A stretch of 64,000 nucleotides of DNA from Prolixibacteraceae bacterium. GTDB taxonomy: Bacteria > Bacteroidota > Bacteroidia > Bacteroidales > Prolixibacteraceae. Below, one piece after another: positions 52,842 through 62,062 of the stretch. The position numbers were made by a program, and so were the translations under genes. Numbering within the stretch: position 1 is the first letter of the stretch; each line of letters opens with the position of its first letter. The notes under the pieces are model-generated. The model was given only the letters and a program-made list of their open reading frames with translations. It did not search any database and had not been told where the DNA came from. The stretch spans positions 186,001-250,000 of the forward strand of contig JAQUIJ010000009.1 in assembly GCA_028683385.1 (NCBI GenBank). The letters run 5' to 3'.

Positions 52842-52920
52842 TGTTTGTATCTGCGTTTAATAAATTCTTAGCTTCTTTTTTTTTCTCGTTTAAATTCCCT
52901 GTTTTCACGATGAATCCCTC

Positions 52921-53187
52921 GGCCTGTAAGGCCAGAATATTTCAGCCCAGGGCAACGCCCTGGGTAAAAGAGTCACATGAAAAACCGTCCGTGGAGAAAA
53001 GATGATGAATGCAATAAATTTCATTCGGACGGAATTGTAATAAATTATTTTCAAAGAAACATGTGACGATCCTTTTCGTCCGAAACAACAATTGTTCTTC
53101 TAAAAATGATATTGCGCGGACGATTTTATTCGTTGCGTTTATTCCCAGGGCGTTGCCCTGGGCTAAATTAAACTGTCCTTTCAGGAC
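52921..53187. repeat. Large inverted repeat between cysD and cysNC
   Basis: 44-nt arms at 52921-52964 and 53144-53187 are inverted copies with 7 mismatches. Each arm holds the hairpin CCCAGGGC/GCCCTGGG and an outer small hairpin (GGCC...GGCC on the left, GTCC...GGAC on the right) whose differences are compensatory. The 180-bp middle has no gene. Confidence 0.82.
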
Positions 53188-53240
53188 ATTATTGTTTTCG
53201 TTGATTACCATTTTTCTTCAGTTGATGTTGTCGGATTCCG

Positions 53241-54149
53241 CTAAAAATACCCTTCTCTCTTCTTCTGTTCCATTGAGCCGTCCTGATCGAAATCGATCAC
53301 GCGGGTGGTACGTTCCGAAACAGTAACAGTCATCATTTCTTCTACAATTTTTTCAATGGTGTCAGCTTCCGATTCGACTGCTCCGGTTAAAGGATAGCAA
53401 CCCAAAGTGCGGAAACGGACCATTTTCATTTCGGCTTTTTCGGCGATTTCTTTTGGCATACGGTCGTCGTCAACCATAATTAAATTGCCATCCACATTCA
53501 CAATTGGACGTTCTTTGGCAAAATAAAGTGGTACAATGGGTATTTTTTCCAGCCGGATGTATTGCCAGATGTCGAGTTCTGTCCAGTTAGAGATTGGGAA
53601 TACGCGGATTGATTCGCCTTTGTGAACACGGGCATTGTAGATGTCCCACAATTCAGGGCGTTGATTCTTGGGATCCCACTGGTGAAATTTATCGCGGAAC
53701 GAAAAGATCCGTTCTTTGGCGCGCGATTTCTCTTCATCGCGGCGGGCACCACCAAATGCAGCATCAAATTTGTAAAGACTCAGTCCTTCGAGCAAAGCCT
53801 GAGTTTTCATCACATCGGTATGTACTTTACTTCCGTGGGTAAATGGGCCAACACCGGCTTCGAAAGCTGCTTTATTGTAATGAACAATCAGGTTCCATCC
53901 GTTTTCTTTGGCATAATTGTCGCGGAATTCAACCATTTCCTTGAACTTCCATTTCGAATCGATGTGCATCAGCGGAAATGGAACTTTTCCGGGGTAAAAG
54001 GCTTTTTCGGCCAAACGAACCATTACCGACGAATCTTTTCCGATGGAATATAGCATCACTGGATTTTCAAATTCAGCGGCCACTTCACGAATAATATGGA
54101 TCGCTTCGGCCTCCAGTTCTTTTAGATGCGAAAGACTGTATTCTGTCAT
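53241..54149 (-). CDS. cysD: Sulfate adenylyltransferase subunit 2 (CysD)
   Basis: A 302-residue ATP pyrophosphatase that makes APS from ATP and sulfate, with CysN supplying GTP energy. The PP-loop is [18 protein letters not shown]. Other blocks are [60 protein letters not shown] and [18 protein letters not shown]. Normal length. It lies between the SLC13 permease gene (124 bp upstream) and cysNC (400 bp downstream). Confidence 0.97.
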   Translation of the reverse strand: MTEYSLSHLKELEAEAIHIIREVAAEFENPVMLYSIGKDSSVMVRLAEKAFYPGKVPFPLMHIDSKWKFKEMVEFRDNYAKENGWNLIVHYNKAAFEAGVGPFTHGSKVHTDVMKTQALLEGLSLYKFDAAFGGARRDEEKSRAKERIFSFRDKFHQWDPKNQRPELWDIYNARVHKGESIRVFPISNWTELDIWQYIRLEKIPIVPLYFAKERPIVNVDGNLIMVDDDRMPKEIAEKAEMKMVRFRTLGCYPLTGAVESEADTIEKIVEEMMTVTVSERTTRVIDFDQDGSMEQKKREGYF

Positions 54150-54273
54150 ATGTTGGATTTACTTTTTAATTTCAAGGGTGCTAAAATAATACTTATAACT
54201 CTTCTATTGATCGGTATTGATACTTAGTGGCAAAATATAACAACGATTTTAACTATCAATTAATTCAAGATGA

Positions 54274-56079
54274 CTAGAATTTCCAGAAAAAGGGGATTAA
54301 AGAAATTGAAATCAGAAAAGCGATGAGGTTGAACGGAAGACCAACCTTTACAAAATCTTTGAATTTGTAGTTTCCGATACCCTGAACAATCAGGTTTGTT
54401 TGATAGCCAATTGGAGTTGAAAAGCTCATAGAAGCAGCAATACAAATAGCCACAAAGAATGGTTTCGGGCTAACTCCCATTTGGGTGGCGGCAGCCATAG
54501 CGATCGGGAAGGAGATGGCCGCTGCAGCATTGTTGGTAATTACTTCAGTGAAAATATTGGTTATAAGGTATATACATGCCAGTACCCCAATTGGCCCCCA
54601 GTTTTTAGCAAAATCGATTGCCGTATGGGCAATTCCACTGGCAAGCCCGGAGTTTTGCATGGCCTTGCTAATCCCAAACGAGCAGGCAATTGTAATGAGC
54701 AAATCCCAACTGATGGCTTTGGTATATTTTTGATGAGGTACAATTTTTAACCAGACCATTAACATAGCGGCTACGGCCGAGAAAAAGAACATATCAGCTT
54801 TTACATTCTCGAATTTTGGCAGGTAATCCGTAGCTGTTGCACCTGCAATCATAAACGCCAGAATGCTTAGAGCCATCCATCTTTTCCCTCTTCCGACCGA
54901 TTTGTCGTGATCACCAATGTAAGTAGTCAGGTAGAATATTTTAGAATCGCCCCAGTTTTTAATAAAGCGGTCGGTGGTTAAAAGAACCAGATTATCACCT
55001 TCCTTAAGTTTTAGGCTTCGCAGGTTAGAGGTAATTCGTTCTCCGTTACGATGAACGGCAACAATGGCAGCCTGGTAGTGATCGAAAAAGTTGAACTCGA
55101 AAATTGTTTTTCCAATGCCCGGGAAACGTGGCGCCAAAACGGCTTCGTATTGTTTCAAATCGCTGGTTTTGATCTCATCTTGCAATAGATCGAGTCCTCT
55201 CAAGCGAACACTCGTTAGGTTTTTAATAATTTCCAGTCCATTTGATTTTCCGGCTACTAAAAGGTGATCGTTTGCTTCGATGGTTAATCCGTGCGTTTTT
55301 CCCTCCAATTTTGCACCGTTGCGTTCAATAAGGATAATATCAAATCCTTTTAGGTCTTTGCTTCGTCCGTTTTTCAGGCTTTGACCAACCAGCAAACTAT
55401 CTTCTGGTACAATCAGTTCATAATAGTAATCCTTTTGGTCGGCGAGTGGCCTGCGAATGAAATTTTTTTCTCCGGGAAGCAGATGAACTCCAATATAACT
55501 CATGTAAATATAACCGGCAAAAGCAAGTGGTACGCCAACCATTCCGAGCTCAAACATCGAAAATCCTTTGTATCCGTTGTTCAGCATCAATCCGTGAACA
55601 ACCAGATTGGTTGAAGTGCCAATCAATGTACAAACCCCTCCTAATATGGTTGCATACGAAAGTGGAATCAGAAATTTTTGAGAAGAAAGATTCAGATTTT
55701 CAGCCCATTTTTTTACAATAGGGGCAAAAATAATCACGATTGGAGTATTGTTTAGAAATGCAGACATGAACGAAATGGGAAACATCACTCTGAAAAACAG
55801 AGATCGGATATTTCCCCTTCGTCGAGGTAAAAAGGCTGTGGCCAATCGATTTAAAGCACCTGATTGGGTTATTCCTTCGCTAACAACAAATAAAATGGCA
55901 ACAGTTATCATTCCTTTGTTCGAAAAGCCGGCCAAAACTTCGTCGGACTTTAATATCCCGAATGTCATCAAAAAGATAAGGGCTGAAAATAAAATCAGGC
56001 CAGGTCGCATTACCTCTTTAGCGAGAGCTGCAATCGTGATAATGAGTATGGCCAGTACGAAAAATCCTTGTGATGTCAT
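54274..56079 (-). CDS. SLC13-family permease with RCK_C domains (sulfate transporter)
   Basis: A 601-residue membrane protein. N- and C-terminal membrane blocks carry the SLC13/DASS motifs IGTSTNLVVHG and VITNNAAAAISFPIAMA. Between them are two TrkA-C/RCK_C domains (about 205-290, YYYELIVPEDSLLVGQSLKN; about 290-385, YEAVLAPRFPGIGKTIFEF). This architecture, inside a cys operon, marks it as the likely sulfate importer, an inference from context. Its ATG overlaps the cysQ stop by 4 bp. Confidence 0.93.
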   Translation of the reverse strand: MTSQGFFVLAILIITIAALAKEVMRPGLILFSALIFLMTFGILKSDEVLAGFSNKGMITVAILFVVSEGITQSGALNRLATAFLPRRRGNIRSLFFRVMFPISFMSAFLNNTPIVIIFAPIVKKWAENLNLSSQKFLIPLSYATILGGVCTLIGTSTNLVVHGLMLNNGYKGFSMFELGMVGVPLAFAGYIYMSYIGVHLLPGEKNFIRRPLADQKDYYYELIVPEDSLLVGQSLKNGRSKDLKGFDIILIERNGAKLEGKTHGLTIEANDHLLVAGKSNGLEIIKNLTSVRLRGLDLLQDEIKTSDLKQYEAVLAPRFPGIGKTIFEFNFFDHYQAAIVAVHRNGERITSNLRSLKLKEGDNLVLLTTDRFIKNWGDSKIFYLTTYIGDHDKSVGRGKRWMALSILAFMIAGATATDYLPKFENVKADMFFFSAVAAMLMVWLKIVPHQKYTKAISWDLLITIACSFGISKAMQNSGLASGIAHTAIDFAKNWGPIGVLACIYLITNIFTEVITNNAAAAISFPIAMAAATQMGVSPKPFFVAICIAASMSFSTPIGYQTNLIVQGIGNYKFKDFVKVGLPFNLIAFLISISLIPFFWKF

Positions 56080-56870
56080 TTTACTATGAAATTTGGATTC
56101 TGTAAATCTTCTTTGTTGTAAACCAATTCTGTTTTTAAATCCTGAAGGAAAATGTTCTTTCCGGCTGCTTTAACAATAGCATGTCCGGCAGCGGTATCCC
56201 ATTCCATGGTTCTGCCAATTTTCGGGTAAACATCTGCGGTTCCTTCGGCAACCATGCAAATTTTAAGCGAACTTCCCTTATTAATTAGGCTAATTGATTC
56301 ATGTTTACTTCTAAGATTTTCAATGTATTCTTTTGTTTCCTGATTCATGTGAGATCGGCTAACCACAACTGTAAATTCGTTCCGTTTTGCTTTCTCAGGA
56401 AGTTTTATTCCTGAAAGCTGCATGATTTGAAAGGTACAATCTTCAGCCGGATTAAAAAGTTTGAAAGCTCCGATTTCCGGAATGCCGACATAAAGTTCGC
56501 CTGTTATAGGTGCATAAATGACGCCTGCAATGGGTTCATTTTTCCGGATAAGGGCAATGTTAACCGTAAATTCATCATTGCGCTTGATGAATTCTTTGGT
56601 TCCGTCTAACGGATCAACGAGCCAAAAGAAATCCCAATTTTTCCGTTCCTGAAAACTTAAATGAATTCCTTCCTCGCTTAAAACCGGAAGGTGAGTGCTC
56701 TCGAGTGCCTTCAGAATCTCATCATGCGCGTATTGATCAGCTAAAGTTACCGGTGTTTGATCATCTTTTACCTGCACTTCAAAATCTGTCGAAGAATAAA
56801 CCTCCCTGATTTTGATTCCCGCAAGCAAAGCTGCATTTATAGCTTTATCAATTAATTTTATTACTTCCAT
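56076..56870 (-). CDS. cysQ: 3'(2'),5'-bisphosphate nucleotidase CysQ
   Basis: A 264-residue inositol-monophosphatase-fold enzyme that hydrolyses PAP (and PAPS), keeping sulfate assimilation free of toxic PAP. Metal motifs are LSEEGI (Glu), FFWLVDPLDGTKEFIKRNDEFTVNIALI (D-P-L-D-G-T) and MEWDTAAGHAIVKAAG. First gene of the cysQ-SLC13-cysD-cysNC operon. Its presence implies that PAP is formed in the cell, which contrasts with the degenerate-looking APS-kinase domain of CysNC. Confidence 0.96.
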   Translation of the reverse strand: MEVIKLIDKAINAALLAGIKIREVYSSTDFEVQVKDDQTPVTLADQYAHDEILKALESTHLPVLSEEGIHLSFQERKNWDFFWLVDPLDGTKEFIKRNDEFTVNIALIRKNEPIAGVIYAPITGELYVGIPEIGAFKLFNPAEDCTFQIMQLSGIKLPEKAKRNEFTVVVSRSHMNQETKEYIENLRSKHESISLINKGSSLKICMVAEGTADVYPKIGRTMEWDTAAGHAIVKAAGKNIFLQDLKTELVYNKEDLQNPNFIVK

Positions 56871-56936
56871 CAGTTAAATTGCCGCAATAATTGTAGGTAA
56901 TTTACCAGTTTTTACCGCCATTTTAAAAATACGATT

Positions 56937-56944
56937 CAAAAGTA
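56937..56944 (-). promoter_or_regulatory. Candidate -7 box (TACTTTTG) of the cys operon
   Basis: Minus-strand TACTTTTG, 67 nt upstream of the cysQ start. No -33 TTTG at the proper distance. Confidence 0.45.
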
Positions 56945-56977
56945 GGTAACAATGCCGGTTTCCCTTTAGGCTTTTAT

Positions 56978-57011
56978 ACTTATAAAATCAGGCTAGTTTT
57001 AGTCTGATTTT
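56978..57011 (-). terminator. Terminator after wbpB
   Basis: AAAATCAG (56984-56991) pairs with CTGATTTT (57004-57011), with partial pairing in the loop; the minus-strand exit is T-rich. It separates the wbp and cys units. Confidence 0.7.
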
Positions 57012-57054
57012 ATTCTTTAGTATATATTAATAAGAAGATGGAAATATGGATTTG

Positions 57055-58089
57055 TTATTTTTTCCAGACTTGGTCCCTAACGGTATAAATACGCTCAATA
57101 ATGTCCACTACTTTTAATCCTTCCAGAGCGTTAGTGCTGATTGGTGCGTGACCATTTAGCGAATTGACCACATTTTGAATAACCAAATGATGATTCTGAG
57201 CGGATCCTTTATACAAGCCATAGTCGTTTGGTGGAGCACTGGCTTCCAGTTCAGGCATTTGGTAATCTTTTATATTGCAGTAAACCACTTCATTCATATA
57301 TTGTCCGGCCACTTTAATGGTGCCTTTTTCGCCAATAATAGTCATGCTGCTTTCCAGGTTTTCATGAAAGATAGCGGTAGAATAATTTAATGTGCCAATG
57401 CCTTCGTTGATGAACTCAAAATTTACAATACCCGTATCTTCAAAATCAGTTAAGGTCTGGTGATTAAAGTCTTTGAATTGGCCACTGATGTTTTTGATGT
57501 CGCCGAACAACCAATACATGATGTCGACAAAGTGAGAAAACTGGGTAAACAAGGTTCCTCCGTCGAGTTTTCCGTCGCCATGCCAGTTCTTTCGTGTGTA
57601 ATAACGATCGTCACGATTCCAGTAGCAGTTAATCTGGACATGGAAAAGTTGACCCAGCAGGTTTTCTTCCATCACACTTTTTAGCCATACCGATGGGGGA
57701 GAGTAGCGGTTCTGCATAACACAGAATACATTACGGTTTTTCTCGAGCGATTTGAAAACAATTCGTTCGGCATCGGTTTTCGATAATGCCATCGGTTTTT
57801 CAACCACGACATGCAAACCTTTCCCGAGTGCTTTTAACGCCATTTCAGCATGTAATCCATTCGGAGTGCAGATATTCAACACATCTAAATTATTCTCTTT
57901 TTCAAGTAATTCGTCAATCGACCGGTAAAAAGGAATTCCATCGTATGTGGTTTTGCATTCATCCGGAGTTAGGATATCGCAAACAGCAACCAATTCCGAC
58001 TGCGGATTCCGAAGAATCATTTCAGCATGGCGTTTGCCAATGTGCCCTTGTCCAACAACAGCAAACCGTATTTTTTTTGATGATGACAT
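57055..58089 (-). CDS. wbpB: WbpB/WlbA-like UDP-sugar 3-dehydrogenase
   Basis: A 344-residue Gfo/Idh/MocA-family oxidoreductase that oxidises UDP-GlcNAc-uronate at C3. The Rossmann motif is RFAVVGQGHIGKRHAEMI, with HVVVEKPMALSK, CVMQNRYSPPSVWLK, and LDGGTLFTQFSHFVDIMYWLFGDI in the active-site region. The adjacent wbpD- and wbpE-like genes fix the assignment; alone it would be a generic oxidoreductase. The 82-bp gap to wbpD contains low-complexity AAGTTT words. Confidence 0.9.
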   Translation of the reverse strand: MSSSKKIRFAVVGQGHIGKRHAEMILRNPQSELVAVCDILTPDECKTTYDGIPFYRSIDELLEKENNLDVLNICTPNGLHAEMALKALGKGLHVVVEKPMALSKTDAERIVFKSLEKNRNVFCVMQNRYSPPSVWLKSVMEENLLGQLFHVQINCYWNRDDRYYTRKNWHGDGKLDGGTLFTQFSHFVDIMYWLFGDIKNISGQFKDFNHQTLTDFEDTGIVNFEFINEGIGTLNYSTAIFHENLESSMTIIGEKGTIKVAGQYMNEVVYCNIKDYQMPELEASAPPNDYGLYKGSAQNHHLVIQNVVNSLNGHAPISTNALEGLKVVDIIERIYTVRDQVWKK

Positions 58090-58171
58090 ATAAGTTTAAA
58101 GTTTTGTGTTCAAAGTTTAATGTTGGAAAATATTTGCCCGGATGGCATGAATTGAAATCAATGAAGCATTG

Positions 58172-58747
58172 TTATTCTTTAGATACTTTCCCGTTTTCCA
58201 GCCTGTATTTATCCTGACTTTCAGGACAAATGGCCAAACCTTCCGGATTGAATTTTAATTTGTGACCGTATTCACTCATCCAACCGGTTTGACGAGCTGG
58301 ATTACCCATAACCAAAGCGTAATCCGGAATATTTTTAGTGACAACAGCTCCAGCCCCGACAAAGGCATATCTTCCGATGGTTATTCCGCAAACGATGGTG
58401 GCATTGGCGCCAATCGTTGCCCCTTTTTGTACCAGAGTTGGCTTGTATTCAGCTTTCCGGACGATTGCGCTTCGTGGATTAAACACATTAGTAAAAACTG
58501 CAGACGGCCCAAGAAAGACATCGTCTTCACAAATCACACCTGTGTAAACTGAAACATTATTTTGAATTTTAACGCGGTTGCCAATTTTTACCTCAGGCGA
58601 AATAACCACATTCTGACCTATCGAACAATCTTGTCCAATGCTACAATTAGACATGATGTGAGAAAAATGCCAGATTTTAGTTCCTTCTCCAATTTGGCAA
58701 TCCGGATCGATGACCGAAGTTTCGTGTGCAAAAAAAGATGTTTTCAT
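58172..58747 (-). CDS. wbpD: WbpD/WlbB-like UDP-amino-sugar N-acetyltransferase
   Basis: A 191-residue left-handed beta-helix acetyltransferase. Hexapeptide repeats run through [44 protein letters not shown] and [33 protein letters not shown], the last two coils forming the acetyl-CoA site. It acetylates the 3-amino group of UDP-2-acetamido-3-amino-glucuronate. Its start overlaps the wbpE stop by one base (TAATG), so translation is coupled. Confidence 0.93.
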   Translation of the reverse strand: MKTSFFAHETSVIDPDCQIGEGTKIWHFSHIMSNCSIGQDCSIGQNVVISPEVKIGNRVKIQNNVSVYTGVICEDDVFLGPSAVFTNVFNPRSAIVRKAEYKPTLVQKGATIGANATIVCGITIGRYAFVGAGAVVTKNIPDYALVMGNPARQTGWMSEYGHKLKFNPEGLAICPESQDKYRLENGKVSKE

Positions 58748-59868
58748 TAGTTGAAAAATTCACGAATTGCCGAGGTGACGTAGTCAAGTTGATCGACGGT
58801 TAATTCGGTGTGCATGGGCAAAGATAATACTTGTTCCGATAGTTTCTCTGAAACAGGAAAATCGCCTTTTTTATACCCCAGATAGCTATAGGCTTCCTGG
58901 AGATGAAGCGGCACAGGATAATAAATCATGCTCGGAATATCTTTGTCAGCCAGAAATTTTTGAAGCGCATCTCGTTTTTCAGGCACTTGAATGGTGTATT
59001 GATGAAAAGTATGAGAACTGTACGGAACTCCCGACGGAATCGTTAATCCTGAAATCTCAGATAATTTTTGATCGTAAAAGTCAGCAGCAGATTGCCGGGC
59101 TGCAATATACTGATCGAGGTATTTAAGTTTCACATCGAGAATAGCAGCCTGAATGGCGTCTAATCTCGAATTCAAGCCGATTTGCTGATAATAGTAGCGT
59201 TTGCTCATGCCATGATTGGCTATAGAACGCATGTTCTTCGCCAATTCGTCGTTGTTTGTGTACAATGCGCCGCCATCACCAAATGCACCTAAGTTTTTGG
59301 TTGGGAAAAACGAATTACAGGCAATGTCACCGATAGTTCCGGCTTTAGCAGTCATTCCATTCCTGAAAATATATTCTGTACCCAAAGCCTGGCAGGCATC
59401 TTCAATAACGAAAAGGTTATTTTCACTGGCAATTTCATTCAACGATTCCATATCGGCACATTGGCCATAAAGATGAACCGGCACGATAGCTTTTGTGAGG
59501 TGATTGATATGACGGTTAATCAGATCGGGTCTGATATTAAAACTATTCGGGTCAACATCCACCAAAACAGGCTTCAATTTCATTAATGCCAACACTTCAA
59601 GTGTTGAAACAAAGGTAAATGGAGTAGTGAGCACCTCGTCTCCTTCTTTCAGATCCAAAGCCATAAGGGCAATTTGAAGAGCATCGGTACCGTTTCCACA
59701 TGAAATAACGTGTTTTACATCCAGGTATTCTTTCAGGTTATCCTCAAATTCGTTGACTTTTCCTCCTTTGACAAATACAGAAGAGCGAATAACCTCTTGC
59801 ATCGCATTGTCAATTTCATTCTTTATTTTTTGATACTGACCGTATAGATCAACCATTTGAATATTCAT
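58747..59868 (-). CDS. wbpE: WbpE/WlbC-like DegT/DnrJ/EryC1 aminotransferase
   Basis: A 373-residue PLP sugar aminotransferase. Start block [37 protein letters not shown]-type pocket ([19 protein letters not shown]), DACQALG with the PLP Asp, and the PLP lysine in [17 protein letters not shown]. It transfers an amino group to C3 of the UDP-3-keto-sugar made by WbpB. First of the three-gene wbpE-wbpD-wbpB set. wbpA (6-dehydrogenase) and wbpI (epimerase) are not in the window. Confidence 0.94.
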   Translation of the reverse strand: MNIQMVDLYGQYQKIKNEIDNAMQEVIRSSVFVKGGKVNEFEDNLKEYLDVKHVISCGNGTDALQIALMALDLKEGDEVLTTPFTFVSTLEVLALMKLKPVLVDVDPNSFNIRPDLINRHINHLTKAIVPVHLYGQCADMESLNEIASENNLFVIEDACQALGTEYIFRNGMTAKAGTIGDIACNSFFPTKNLGAFGDGGALYTNNDELAKNMRSIANHGMSKRYYYQQIGLNSRLDAIQAAILDVKLKYLDQYIAARQSAADFYDQKLSEISGLTIPSGVPYSSHTFHQYTIQVPEKRDALQKFLADKDIPSMIYYPVPLHLQEAYSYLGYKKGDFPVSEKLSEQVLSLPMHTELTVDQLDYVTSAIREFFN

Positions 59869-59953
59869 AGAATGTATTTTGGTATAAAACGCAATATTTG
59901 TCCATTCTGGTATAAAGCTGTTTATTCTTAATTGCAGCTGAACTTTGAATAAG

Positions 59954-59961
59954 CAAAAATA
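59954..59961 (-). promoter_or_regulatory. Candidate -7 box (TATTTTTG) of the wbp operon
   Basis: Minus-strand TATTTTTG, 86 nt upstream of the wbpE start. Its spacing makes it plausible but not proven. Confidence 0.4.
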
Positions 59962-60140
59962 GGAATTTGTTTGGTCAGATCAGGATTTTTCGCACTTCAG
60001 CTCAAGGATTATTATAAGATAATTGAACATGTCGAAAATTTGATTGTTTAGTATTCCTATATTATTTGTTGATTATCAAAAGTTTGAGAAATATATTTGA
60101 AATTATTCATCTTAGTGTTGTTATTTAAAATTTAAAAGCA

Positions 60141-60148
60141 TATTTTTG
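60141..60148 (+). promoter_or_regulatory. Candidate tRNA promoter -7 box (TATTTTTG)
   Basis: TATTTTTG with GTTG 20 nt upstream (60117-60120), 34 nt before the tRNA-Lys 5' end. Confidence 0.6.
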
Positions 60149-60182
60149 CATCCGCTTTTGAAAAACAAAAGCACATAAGGAT

Positions 60183-60255
60183 GACTCAGTAGCTCAGCAG
60201 GTAGAGCACATCCCTTTTAAGGATGGGGTCCTGGGTTCGAATCCCAGCTGGGTCA
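60183..60255 (+). tRNA. tRNA-Lys (TTT)
   Basis: A complete 73-nt cloverleaf. Acceptor GACTCAG/CTGGGTC with discriminator A60255, D-stem GCTC/GAGC, anticodon stem CATCC/GGATG with loop CTTTTAA (anticodon TTT at 60216-60218), and T-arm CTGGG-TTCGAAT-CCCAG. No encoded CCA. It is followed by a terminator. A serine-recombinase gene overlaps it in antisense, making it the probable integration site of the adjacent element. Confidence 0.97.
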
Positions 60256-61768
60256 CTTGATGGGACAAGTCCAAAAATGATGGATTTGTCCCATTTTTTT
60301 TGCTTTGTATTTTGCTGTTTATCAGCAGCATGAGATTCAATGCTTCATTGATACGAGTGGTTCGATATTGAATTCCGTCGAAAGTCAATTTTTCAGGGAA
60401 CATCGAACCAATGATTTTTCTTTTCTGGGTTACTGTTCCATTTTCATACAAAACATCCAGTTGCGAAATGCTGCTGATAGCTTCATCCCATAAGGGTTCA
60501 ATGTTGGTTGTGTCCGTTACTGACGCTGATAATTTAGCCTCCAATCTGTTTATCCGTACCTCACTTTCGGCTTTTATTGTGCGGTAATCATCAGCTTCAA
60601 TGTCACCACAGAGCAACAGTTCCCTTGCCTTTGACAGTCTTTTGTTGGCTTCTTCCAACTGTATTTTCAGTTGCTGAACTTCATTACGCTGGGCGTGTGT
60701 TTTAGCTTTATAAACGCTAACAATTACCTCTTTGAATAATTGAAGGCGGGGCAATGGTTGAACATACTTCCGGATTTCATCCACCATCTTAGCATTGACT
60801 TCCAGAGCTTTATAACGAATGCCACAGTCGGAACTGCAATGATAATAATGGTAGTATTGATTACGTCCTTTGGACGCACTAGCGGTTAACATCCTTCCGC
60901 AATTGGGACATACCAGAAAACCTCTTAATGGAATGTTATCATCGGCAATTATCTTGGTTCGTTTAACTCTTTTGCGTCCATCCAATATATCCTGCACCGC
61001 GTAAAACAGGGCTTCAGATATTAAAGGTTCGTGCTGCCCCTGAACTATGAATTTTTCTTCATCCTTAAATTTTGGAATACAGATTATACCGCAATAGACA
61101 GGATTTCGTATGGCTACCCAAAAATTGTTTTTACTGCATATAAGGCCTCTTTCCTGCGCCATCTTCCATATTTGTTCTGTATTGAACTTTCCATTGGCAA
61201 GTTCATTGAAAGCCCAGCGCATTATATCTCCCTGTATATCTTTAGGAGCGATGTATTTCTTTCCTGATTCAGTTATTCTATTGATATATCCTATAGGCGC
61301 AGTCCCCATCCAACGCCCTTCCTTTTTGGCACGTCTCATACCGTGAAAAGTATTCAAAGCCCTGCGGTCATTTTCCACTTCGGGTGCAGCCAGGTAAAAA
61401 GCCAACATCATCTTGTTTTCCGGTATGGACAAGTCCAGTGGCTGTTCAACGGCTTGTGGCTCGACTCCCAGCCGCCGCAAAGTACTTATCATCTGGTAGG
61501 CATCTCCGGCATTACGGCTGAACCTGTCCCACTTTGTAAACAGGATAAGGTCTGAATGCCCTCTATGTTTTCGAAGGTCAACTAATAATTTTGACCATGC
61601 CGGACGGTTAAATGTCTTTGCAGAATGATCCTCATAAATCACCTTTCTTACTTGGATGGAATTTATTTCACAGTATTTATGTAGTCTTTCATCCTGGTCA
61701 CGTTGGGAGTAACCCCTATCTGCCTGTTCGTCGGTGCTTACCCGAATATATAAATCTGCAATTTTCAT
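60194..61768 (-). CDS. Large serine recombinase (integrase of the element)
   Basis: A 524-residue site-specific recombinase. It has a resolvase domain (MKIADLYIRVSTDEQADRG, nucleophile Ser10; FTKWDRFSRNAGD), a recombinase domain (MRRAKKEGRWMGTAPIGY, NPVYCGIICIPKF), a zinc ribbon (CPNCGRML, then HCSSDCGIRYKALEVN) and a coiled coil (about 355-425). I start at ATG 61768, which opens the canonical fold; the frame back to 61801 adds 11 residues. The last ~35 residues (from about NGTNPSFLDL onward) are encoded by the tRNA terminator and by the antisense of tRNA-Lys; the stop TGA is in the D-arm. This suggests that the C-terminus depends on the integration site. Confidence 0.92.
   Translation of the reverse strand: MKIADLYIRVSTDEQADRGYSQRDQDERLHKYCEINSIQVRKVIYEDHSAKTFNRPAWSKLLVDLRKHRGHSDLILFTKWDRFSRNAGDAYQMISTLRRLGVEPQAVEQPLDLSIPENKMMLAFYLAAPEVENDRRALNTFHGMRRAKKEGRWMGTAPIGYINRITESGKKYIAPKDIQGDIMRWAFNELANGKFNTEQIWKMAQERGLICSKNNFWVAIRNPVYCGIICIPKFKDEEKFIVQGQHEPLISEALFYAVQDILDGRKRVKRTKIIADDNIPLRGFLVCPNCGRMLTASASKGRNQYYHYYHCSSDCGIRYKALEVNAKMVDEIRKYVQPLPRLQLFKEVIVSVYKAKTHAQRNEVQQLKIQLEEANKRLSKARELLLCGDIEADDYRTIKAESEVRINRLEAKLSASVTDTTNIEPLWDEAISSISQLDVLYENGTVTQKRKIIGSMFPEKLTFDGIQYRTTRINEALNLMLLINSKIQSKKNGTNPSFLDLSHQVTQLGFEPRTPSLKGMCSTC
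60260..60301 (+). terminator. tRNA-Lys terminator
   Basis: A 13-bp stem (60260-60272 with 60282-60294; one G-T pair) followed by eight T. The antisense recombinase gene reads through it. Confidence 0.92.
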
Positions 61769-61827
61769 AGTCGTATGATAAATAGGGTTGAGCTTAAGCA
61801 ATAATTTATCACTGTAAATTTACAAAA

Positions 61828-61989
61828 TTATACCGGCTTAGCCATGTATTGATCAACTACAATGTTGGCCATTTCGTATAAAAAATTCAGGATAATCTTT
61901 GCCTGTTCTTCTGTAACCTCGATACCGTCTTTTTTCAAAAGTTCCACTGCTTTATCAGGTGGTATTCTTTCTGCCTCAAAGTTTCCCAT
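61828..61989 (-). CDS. Small element-borne protein, 53 aa
   Basis: A 53-residue open frame (MGNFEAERIPPDKAVELLKK, then DGIEVTEEQAKIILNFLYEM). It has an ideal Shine-Dalgarno, GGAGG, about 9 nt upstream of the ATG, rare among the chromosomal genes here. Similar short proteins with an ExxxLLKxxGxxVTxEQAxxILxFLYxxA pattern sit next to integrase genes of Bacteroidota mobile elements. Two predicted helices; function unknown. A terminator lies 28-49 bp upstream, so it probably has its own promoter. Confidence 0.82.
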   Translation of the reverse strand: MGNFEAERIPPDKAVELLKKDGIEVTEEQAKIILNFLYEMANIVVDQYMAKPV

Positions 61990-62016
61990 CACACACACCT
62001 CCTGCTTATTGACAGC

Positions 62017-62038
62017 AAAAGCCCGTTGCCGGGCTTTT
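62017..62038. terminator. Terminator hairpin in the mobile element
   Basis: AAAAGCCCG/CGGGCTTTT (62017-62025 with 62030-62038) with a 4-nt loop; T-runs leave on both strands. It follows the winged-helix gene on the minus strand. Confidence 0.85.
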
Positions 62039-62062
62039 TACTACGTTTGTAAAATCACTGTT

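Noticed and set aside
53063-53326. Possible small gene in the cysD-cysNC gap
   Set aside because: The frame is made mostly of the inverted-repeat element and runs into cysD antisense; no start signal.
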